Shown: positions 22,500 to 27,061 of the stretch, piece after piece
Position numbering within the stretch: the first letter of the stretch is position 1
Layout: each line of letters begins with the position of its first letter
Assembly (NCBI GenBank): GCA_049315745.1
Contig: JBMOJO010000026.1
Coordinates: 1-27,061 of the forward strand
Length of the DNA: 27,061 nucleotides
From: JADJPL01 sp049315745
GTDB taxonomy: Bacteria; Bacteroidota; Bacteroidia; Chitinophagales; Saprospiraceae
Direction: 5' to 3'
Made by a program: the position numbers and the translations under genes
Notes under the pieces: model-generated
Seen by the model: the letters and a program-made list of their open reading frames with translations, nothing else
Databases searched by the model: none
What the model was told of the DNA's origin: nothing

Positions 22500-23117
22500 G
22501 TGCTTTACAAGGTCAAACTTAAGAACTCTGATGAAACGGTTTTGTTAGATGATCAATGTTATGAATTTCTTACCAGCGATCCTTATCTCGTAAAAGTTGA
22601 TTTCGTCAATAACCTGAGAAGACATTCAAGTGGATGTGCGGTATTTCAGAAAACCTGGAGAAAAGCTGACGGAAGCTATAAAACCGAAACGATTTACCTC
22701 CACAAATTACTCGCCGAAAAGTTTCTGGGCAGCTCGAAGTCTGCTGAACGCAACCTAGTAGGCGCAAAGAATGGCAACAAGCTCGACTGCAGGTTGGAGA
22801 ACCTGGCGTACCGTTCGCGTTCCATTGCAAGCCGCAAACGCAAAACGAGCAGCAAGGCGGGTTATACCGGGGTGTATAAAGAGAACAACCGCTATCGCGC
22901 CGTGATTTCAATCAACCGCAAGTCGGTACATATCGGGATGTTTGCTACTGCCGAAGAAGCTGCACTCGCCTACAACAAAATGTCCAGAAAATTATACGGG
23001 GAAGAAGGAAAACTGAACGTCGTCAAACCCAAAGTGCAGGACGATATGAACATTCAGAAAGGAAAGAATGCCGTGCGTACGCGGGGAAGAAAAAAGAAAA
23101 CGGACGACCCCGGCTAA
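22500..23117 (+). CDS. AP2-domain protein with degenerate HNH region
   Basis: With a GTG start at 22500 this is a 205-residue DNA-binding protein. Residues about 60-108 follow the HNH_3 endonuclease pattern (IYLHKLLAEKFLG ... NGNKLDCRLENLAYRSRS). The catalytic His that normally sits in the H-x-D-G-N stretch is replaced, giving GAKNGN (88-93), while Asn101 of the ENL motif remains. Residues about 119-173 are an AP2/ERF-type domain (GYTGVYKENNRYRAVISIN, HIGMFATAEEAALAYN). The tail is basic (RTRGRKKK). Nuclease activity is therefore doubtful; DNA binding is likely. The frame stays open upstream to 22161, but those residues look non-coding. It overlaps the convergent mnmD by 4 bp. Confidence 0.8.
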   Translation: MLYKVKLKNSDETVLLDDQCYEFLTSDPYLVKVDFVNNLRRHSSGCAVFQKTWRKADGSYKTETIYLHKLLAEKFLGSSKSAERNLVGAKNGNKLDCRLENLAYRSRSIASRKRKTSSKAGYTGVYKENNRYRAVISINRKSVHIGMFATAEEAALAYNKMSRKLYGEEGKLNVVKPKVQDDMNIQKGKNAVRTRGRKKKTDDPG

Positions 23118-23788
23118 TGTTTTATCGCCCTGACCATTTCGCGCTTGCCGGGCGGGCCCGGCAGCACTTCGATTTCAAAGCCCAACGCCCGGAGGGTTCT
23201 CTTGACTTCTCCTTTGGCGCAGTATGTGACCATTGTGCCGCCCGGGCGAAGGGATGCGTAGAAATGTACAAGGACGTCGCCTTTCCAAACCTCGGGCTGG
23301 GCACCGGGTGAAAAAGCATCATAGTAAATCACATCGAACGGGCCAACCCCGCGATACGCTTCGAACTTGCCCTTAGTTTTCCTGAACTGGAACTTTGGCC
23401 CGAGAAACACAGGGCAATCCCACGCTTCCCGATGGATGGCACTGAAAACCCCCACCTCTTCCGGAACACCGAGGACGGAGGGGTAATTGAGTTGTGCCGC
23501 AAATTCCGCTTCCAGGGGAAACGCCTCCAGCGCCTCGTAATATATTTCTGCCTGAACAGGTTTTGCCGCGAGGTAACTGAGAAATACATTGAGGCCTGTA
23601 CCCAGACCTGCTTCCAACACGGCTACCTGCCTGCCTGCATATAAATACGGCCGAAGGCCCGCCTCGATAAAAACGTGCATGGACTCTCGAATAGCGCCGT
23701 ATTTCGAGTGGTAGCTTAGGCCATGAGCCTCAGCGACAACCGTATGCGAGCCATCCTGGGTCAAAAATATTTCAGGACCGGTGTGCAC
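23114..23788 (-). CDS. mnmD: tRNA 5-methylaminomethyl-2-thiouridine methyltransferase
   Basis: This 224-residue SAM-dependent enzyme performs the last methylation of the wobble uridine in mnm5s2U tRNAs. It corresponds to the N-terminal half of E. coli MnmC without the FAD oxidase half, as in MnmD. It shows the family's DGSHTVV, YHSKYGAIRESMHVFIEAGL, the SAM-binding VLEAGLGTGLNVFL, FDVIYYDAFSPGAQPEVW and the final REMVRAIKH. The GTG at 23788 gives the usual distance to DGS. A TTG at 23812 would add eight residues and overlap the small lipoprotein gene upstream. It is probably co-transcribed with that gene. Confidence 0.9.
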   Translation of the reverse strand: MHTGPEIFLTQDGSHTVVAEAHGLSYHSKYGAIRESMHVFIEAGLRPYLYAGRQVAVLEAGLGTGLNVFLSYLAAKPVQAEIYYEALEAFPLEAEFAAQLNYPSVLGVPEEVGVFSAIHREAWDCPVFLGPKFQFRKTKGKFEAYRGVGPFDVIYYDAFSPGAQPEVWKGDVLVHFYASLRPGGTMVTYCAKGEVKRTLRALGFEIEVLPGPPGKREMVRAIKH

Positions 23789-23795
23789 CCTGATC

Positions 23796-23954
23796 CTAAA
23801 AGATGTGCGCAACCATCTGCAGGATTTCCCCTGGAAGGTCCCGGAGGAAAAACTTGGTGGGGCACCCGACGCCGCGGTTGCAGGACTGTGCGAGAAGCGT
23901 TGCGAACAAAATGGCGGCTAAAAGCGTACGTTCCTTGATGATTCGGCGGATCAT
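23796..23954 (-). CDS. Small lipoprotein (52 residues)
   Basis: A 52-codon leftward frame starts at ATG 23954 and ends at TAG 23796. A basic n-region (MIRRIIKER) precedes a hydrophobic stretch (TLLAAILFATLLAQ) and SCNRGVGCP, with Cys25 as the likely lipidated residue. The residue at -3 is Ala rather than Leu, so the lipobox is imperfect. The mature part is only about 28 residues. An exact -7 element lies 66 bp upstream, and mnmD starts 7 bp after the stop. A short SCxRGxGCP-type lipoprotein resembles small Cys-containing lipoproteins in other Bacteroidota, from memory only. Function unknown. Confidence 0.6.
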   Translation of the reverse strand: MIRRIIKERTLLAAILFATLLAQSCNRGVGCPTKFFLRDLPGEILQMVAHIF

Positions 23955-24019
23955 AATCGTTTTTTCTGTGATTGGGCCAGCCGGCCTGAATTAAAATCTT
24001 GGTTAAAACGAACTGGCTG

Positions 24020-24027
24020 CAAATATA
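24020..24027 (-). promoter_or_regulatory. Promoter -7 element of the small lipoprotein-mnmD unit
   Basis: Reading leftward, TATATTTG matches TAnnTTTG exactly, 66 bp before the ATG of the lipoprotein. It is the same 8-mer as in the TonB-receptor promoter. No TTG is seen at -33. Confidence 0.45.
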
Positions 24028-24143
24028 GTATAAACAGGCGAGGAATTTATACACCTGCACCATACGCCGGTCGAAAAGTACCTAAAAACCCTTTGTCCAA
24101 AACTTTTTAGCCATTTACTTTCCACCACTTCCCCCAGACTTTC

Positions 24144-24151
24144 TATTTTTG
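24144..24151 (+). promoter_or_regulatory. Promoter -7 element of pdhB
   Basis: TATTTTTG matches TAnnTTTG exactly. Transcription would begin near 24157, which leaves a leader of about 54 nt to the ATG at 24211. An upstream in-frame ATG at 24160 would then lie almost at the 5' end, which argues for the later start. Confidence 0.45.
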
Positions 24152-24210
24152 CCGCGCGAATGGAGAAAACCAGGCGCAATCAGAATGTATCATACAAGAA
24201 AATCAACATT

Positions 24211-25197
24211 ATGTCCAGAGAACTAACGCTTAGGGACGCCCTTCGCGAAGCGATGATCGAAGAGATGCGCAGGGACGAAACGGTATTCCTCATGGGGGAA
24301 GAGGTTGCCGAATACGATGGTGCATACAAAGTAAGCAAGGGAATGCTCGACGAGTTCGGCGCCAGGCGCGTGGTGGATACCCCCATCGCAGAACTTGGAT
24401 TCGCAGGTATCGGGGTAGGGGCCGCAATGAACGGCCTGCGTCCCATCGTCGAATTTATGACCTGGAACTTTGCAATTCTCGCTTTCGACCAAATCGTGAA
24501 CAACGCGGCAAAAACTTTGTCCCAGTCCGCGGGGCAGTATAAATGCCCGATCGTTTTTCGGGGCCCTTCAGGCGCTGCCGGGCAATTGGCTCAACAGCAC
24601 TCCCAGACGTTCGAAAGCTGGATGGCAAATGTGCCGGGGCTGAAAGTAGTCAGCTGTATTGACCCCGCAGATGCCAAAGGCTTACTGAAATCGGCAATCC
24701 GCGACGACGACCCGGTCTGTATGATGGAGTCCGAGCTGATGTACGCGCATAAAGGCATCGTGCCCGAAGGGGAATACCTGGTTCCGATCGGCAAAGCTGC
24801 TGTCCGCCGGACAGGAAGCGATGTGACGCTGGTCTCGTTCAACAAAATGGTCCTCACTGCGCTCGAAGCCTCAGAAGCGCTGGAAAAGGAAGGGATCTCC
24901 GCAGAGGTCATAGACCTTAGGACGATCCGCCCGCTCGATATTGGAACAATCGTGGCATCGGTCAGGAAAACGAACCGATTGGTCGTGATCGATGAGTCAT
25001 GGCCTTTTGCAGGGGTTTCGGCGGAGGTTGCTTACGTCATCCAGCGCAATGCTTTCGATTACCTCGACGCACCGGTGATCCGCATTAACGCCGCAGATAC
25101 CTCCCTGCCGTTCGCACCTACCCTGGTAGATGAATACCTGCCCAATCCTGCAAAGATTATCAAGGCGGTGAAAGAGGTCATGTACGTGCGCAAATAA
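24211..25197 (+). CDS. pdhB: Pyruvate dehydrogenase E1 component, beta subunit
   Basis: This 328-residue subunit pairs with the E1 alpha subunit to decarboxylate pyruvate with thiamine diphosphate. The family N-terminus MSRELTLRDALREAMIEEMRRDETVFLMGEEVAEYDGAYKVSKG is intact, including the Glu of GEEV that activates the cofactor. DTPIAELGFAGIGVGAAMNG, FRGPSGAAGQLAQQHSQ and VIDLRTIRPLD follow. The E1 alpha gene is not adjacent, so the subunits are encoded apart, as is common in Bacteroidota. E3 (lpdA) is in this window at 8.1-9.5 kb. The ATG at 24211 is preferred over 24160 from homology and promoter position. Confidence 0.95.
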   Translation: MSRELTLRDALREAMIEEMRRDETVFLMGEEVAEYDGAYKVSKGMLDEFGARRVVDTPIAELGFAGIGVGAAMNGLRPIVEFMTWNFAILAFDQIVNNAAKTLSQSAGQYKCPIVFRGPSGAAGQLAQQHSQTFESWMANVPGLKVVSCIDPADAKGLLKSAIRDDDPVCMMESELMYAHKGIVPEGEYLVPIGKAAVRRTGSDVTLVSFNKMVLTALEASEALEKEGISAEVIDLRTIRPLDIGTIVASVRKTNRLVVIDESWPFAGVSAEVAYVIQRNAFDYLDAPVIRINAADTSLPFAPTLVDEYLPNPAKIIKAVKEVMYVRK

Positions 25198-25243
25198 ATA
25201 CCGGCTGTCGTGTCCCCTCCCCAACCAGGGTTGTGCTGATTGC

Positions 25244-26137
25244 CTATGCTTCTGCGGCGGCAATCAGTGCAGCGATGGCTGCTTTGCCGGCCGCAGGTGT
25301 CTCCTGCAGCGGCCCTCTTGCAAAACCGCCGCTATAGCCTCTCAGGGCGCAGGCATGTTTTAACCCCGGGACCCCGTATGTTGCCGTCACGGCATGATTG
25401 ACGGGTGCCCATCGGCGGTACAGCCGTTCTGCGGCGGCGGCATTACCGCTTTCGTACAGCGCCTGGATCTCAATAAGGGCCTCCGGGGCGCAGTTGGCCA
25501 GGGCCATGATCCCGCCCGTCACGCCAAGTACAAGGGCAGGGTACCAGATGCCCGCCGTACCGACGAGAACCTGAAAGGAGGGGTCTGCCACGCGCTGGAA
25601 TTCCACCAACTGGGCAACGTTGCCGCTGCTGTCCTTCATGCCGACAATGTTCGGGTGCCTGCTCAATGTCTCAACGGCGTGGCTGGATAAGTTGATCTGC
25701 GTATATTTCGGGACATTGTACAACAGGACAGGGATTTCCACCGCATCGGCTACTTCCTGAAAATGTCGGATAAGTTGTTCGTCTTTATAGGCATCCCGAT
25801 AGTAAAAAGGTGTGAGCACCAGTGCCGCTGATGCACCTTCACCTTGTGCCGCCCGCGTAAAACGGATGGTCTCCGCTGTAGATTCCATTCCGGTGCCCGC
25901 GAGGATCACCTTCCCGGGAGAAGCAGTTGCGGCTGTTCGGGCGATCAGCGACAACTTCTCTTTTTCACTCAGCGAAGCAGCTTCGCTGTTTGAGCCCAGG
26001 ACCAGATAGCCGGCGGGCCCCTGCGTGTTCCAGCGCAAAATATTGCGTTCGAGGGCTTCAAAATCAACGGCGCCGCTCTGGTCGAAAGGGGTTACCATTG
26101 GAGGGATGACCCCCCGGATTTGCTTGAATGCTTTCAT
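25244..26137 (-). CDS. DapA-family aldolase (HOGA/dihydrodipicolinate synthase-like)
   Basis: This 297-residue TIM-barrel lyase has the Schiff-base Lys168 in GMKDSSGN and the catalytic Tyr140 in VLLYNVPKYT. The substrate-binding loop reads GSNSEAASLSEKEK (48-61), where dihydrodipicolinate synthases have GTTGES. The GSN form and KDSSGN resemble 4-hydroxy-2-oxoglutarate aldolase-type members. The true substrate therefore cannot be fixed; naming it dapA would overcall. It stands alone on the minus strand, convergent with pdhB and divergent from the asparaginase-like gene. No lysine or sugar-acid genes flank it to help. Confidence 0.88.
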   Translation of the reverse strand: MKAFKQIRGVIPPMVTPFDQSGAVDFEALERNILRWNTQGPAGYLVLGSNSEAASLSEKEKLSLIARTAATASPGKVILAGTGMESTAETIRFTRAAQGEGASAALVLTPFYYRDAYKDEQLIRHFQEVADAVEIPVLLYNVPKYTQINLSSHAVETLSRHPNIVGMKDSSGNVAQLVEFQRVADPSFQVLVGTAGIWYPALVLGVTGGIMALANCAPEALIEIQALYESGNAAAAERLYRRWAPVNHAVTATYGVPGLKHACALRGYSGGFARGPLQETPAAGKAAIAALIAAAEA

Positions 26138-26479
26138 GATATAAAGCTGATTTTCTGTGTGATAGACTTGTTGTGGCGGGTAATCGGGACGGAAGAAGCC
26201 CTGTTTTTAGTCCACGTGAAGGCTTACAAAGAAGCATACCCCGGCTATGCAGGCACAAAAAGGTGCCGGACAGGCGAAATAGAACCATTTTACCCCGGAA
26301 AACCACGTCTCAACAAAGCTGACAAACCCACCAGGCAAAACCTGGTAAGCGGAAGAACCGCTTCCAGGCCCGAATTTATCCAAAATCCCCCAATCAACAA
26401 AAAATATCCTTCAACATTATTTCGGGCTCACCTGTTCCTTCAGTACCTATCTTTAAACCAAAATAACCGATGACCTGGT
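26138..26479. other. Divergent intergenic region with tandem hairpins
   Basis: This stretch of 342 bp separates the leftward aldolase from the rightward asparaginase-like gene. It contains two abutting hairpins: ACCAGG-CAAAA-CCTGGT (26330-26346) and AAGCGG-AAGAA-CCGCTT (26347-26363). TATCTTTA (26448-26455) is a one-mismatch -7 element before the rightward gene. A 117-codon frame crosses the region but has no protein-like features. Confidence 0.5.
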
Positions 26480-26974
26480 ATGGTACAAATATTCATTACG
26501 GGGGGCACTTTCGATAAAGCCTATAATTTTCTCACCGGTACCCTGGATTTTAAAGATTCCAACGTTCCTGAAATGCTCGAACGCGGCCGCTGTACCCTTG
26601 AAACAGATGTCAAAACCCTGATGATGGTGGACAGCCTGGAAATGACGGATGATGATCGTTCTATAATCGCCCATAATTGCAGGCGCTCCCCACACCTCCA
26701 GATTTTGATTACCCATGGCACCGACAGTATCGTGGAGACAGCCGCCTTTCTCGCGCACGCCGATATCACCGGAAAAACGATTGTCCTTACGGGTGCGATG
26801 GTCCCCTATGCCTTTGGAACTTCCTCCGACGGATTTTTTAACCTGGGCAGCGCCCTGGCTTTTGTCCAAATCCTTCCTGCAGGGGTCTATGTGGTCATGA
26901 ATGGCCGGTATTTCCACTGGCATGCCGTGAGCAAAAACCGCAAAACCGGAAATTTTGAAGAACCAGGCGCTTAG
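26480..26974 (+). CDS. Single-domain asparaginase-like protein
   Basis: This 164-residue protein corresponds to only the N-terminal domain of type I/II L-asparaginases (about 330 residues). The two Thr-containing catalytic motifs are present: ITGGTFDKAY (Thr10) and THGTDSIVETA (Thr81, Asp82). VLTGAMVPYAFGTSSDGFFNL matches the region after the second motif. The C-terminal domain that completes the active site of neighbouring subunits is absent, and the stop TAG at 26972 is clean. Short asparaginase-domain proteins occur in other bacteria, so it may be a genuine small family rather than a truncation. Whether it hydrolyses asparagine is unknown. Confidence 0.85.
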   Translation: MVQIFITGGTFDKAYNFLTGTLDFKDSNVPEMLERGRCTLETDVKTLMMVDSLEMTDDDRSIIAHNCRRSPHLQILITHGTDSIVETAAFLAHADITGKTIVLTGAMVPYAFGTSSDGFFNLGSALAFVQILPAGVYVVMNGRYFHWHAVSKNRKTGNFEEPGA

Positions 26975-26988
26975 TACGGGCTTTTTTG

Positions 26989-26996
26989 TATTTTTG
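26989..26996 (+). promoter_or_regulatory. Possible -7 element pointing out of the window
   Basis: TATTTTTG matches TAnnTTTG exactly, just after the asparaginase-like gene. It could drive a gene beyond the right edge. The adjoining T-rich run has no stem, so a terminator is not supported. Confidence 0.25.
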
Positions 26997-27027
26997 AAAA
27001 CGGTGCGGTTGTGTAAAAAGCCTCTTC

Positions 27028-27044
27028 TTGGCGCTCCGCGCCAA
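27028..27044. repeat. Palindrome at the right edge
   Basis: TTGGCGC (27028-27034) and GCGCCAA (27038-27044) form a perfect 7-bp stem around TCC. The right flank reads CCAAATTATG. No T-run follows directly. It resembles the TTGGCGG/CCGCCAA stem at 84-118. Confidence 0.5.
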
Positions 27045-27061
27045 ATTATGTTTTGAGAGAC

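Noticed and set aside
26120..26473. 117-codon rightward frame between the aldolase and asparaginase-like genes
   Set aside because: It overlaps the aldolase start antisense and the tandem hairpins, and reads as random sequence.
1..27061. tRNA, rRNA, CRISPR or insertion sequence
   Set aside because: No T-loop consensus with acceptor stem, no regularly spaced direct repeats and no transposase-like protein were seen on either strand.

Overview
The window looks like a chromosomal segment of a moderately GC-rich member of the Bacteroidota. The evidence is a TonB-dependent receptor with an N-terminal carboxypeptidase-regulatory-like domain, recurrent TAnnTTTG -7 promoter elements, a lack of Shine-Dalgarno sequences before most starts, a stand-alone MnmD, and a DUF1573-yajC-YbbR block. 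A Saprospiria- or Chitinophagia-like lineage would fit, but the genus cannot be read from the sequence. I see no rRNA, tRNA, insertion sequence, prophage or CRISPR array.

Layout. 1-3.2 kb: two hairpins, then a leftward TonB-dependent receptor whose promoter is flanked by a 10-bp inverted repeat. 3.2-4.2 kb: a Bacteroidota-type conserved hypothetical and a Spo0M/arrestin-like protein. 4.2-8.15 kb: a non-coding leader with a promoter-overlapping palindrome, then a C39-peptidase ABC exporter and its HlyD-type adaptor, with no recognisable peptide substrate. 8.15-9.5 kb: leftward dihydrolipoyl dehydrogenase. 9.5-10.37 kb: about 830 bp without a convincing gene, holding a leftward small-RNA candidate with an intrinsic terminator and a nested inverted-repeat structure before folE. 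10.37-12.2 kb: folE, convergent with a shikimate kinase fused to a DUF429/RNase H-like domain. 12.2-17.8 kb: another nested inverted repeat, then a rightward DUF1573 lipoprotein, yajC, YbbR, dnaG and photolyase series. 17.8-20.8 kb: leftward coaE, a 39-residue membrane peptide, a HerA-like ATPase and a leftward thioredoxin-like protein. 20.9-24.0 kb: leftward ribD with its own terminator, an unexplained 500-bp stretch, a gene with a degenerate HNH plus an AP2 domain, and leftward mnmD preceded by a 52-residue lipoprotein. 24.1-27.06 kb: pdhB, a leftward DapA/HOGA-type aldolase, a single-domain asparaginase-like protein and a terminal palindrome.

Most genes are housekeeping: two pyruvate dehydrogenase components (E1 beta and E3), folate/pterin and riboflavin entry enzymes, CoA and shikimate kinases, primase, photolyase, Sec accessory and a tRNA wobble methyltransferase. 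The accessory interest lies in the orphan peptide exporter, the kinase-RNase H fusion, the HNH-less AP2 protein, and an unusually rich set of intergenic palindromes and nested stems. Convergent genes are packed so tightly that stop codons touch or overlap in four of six pairs.
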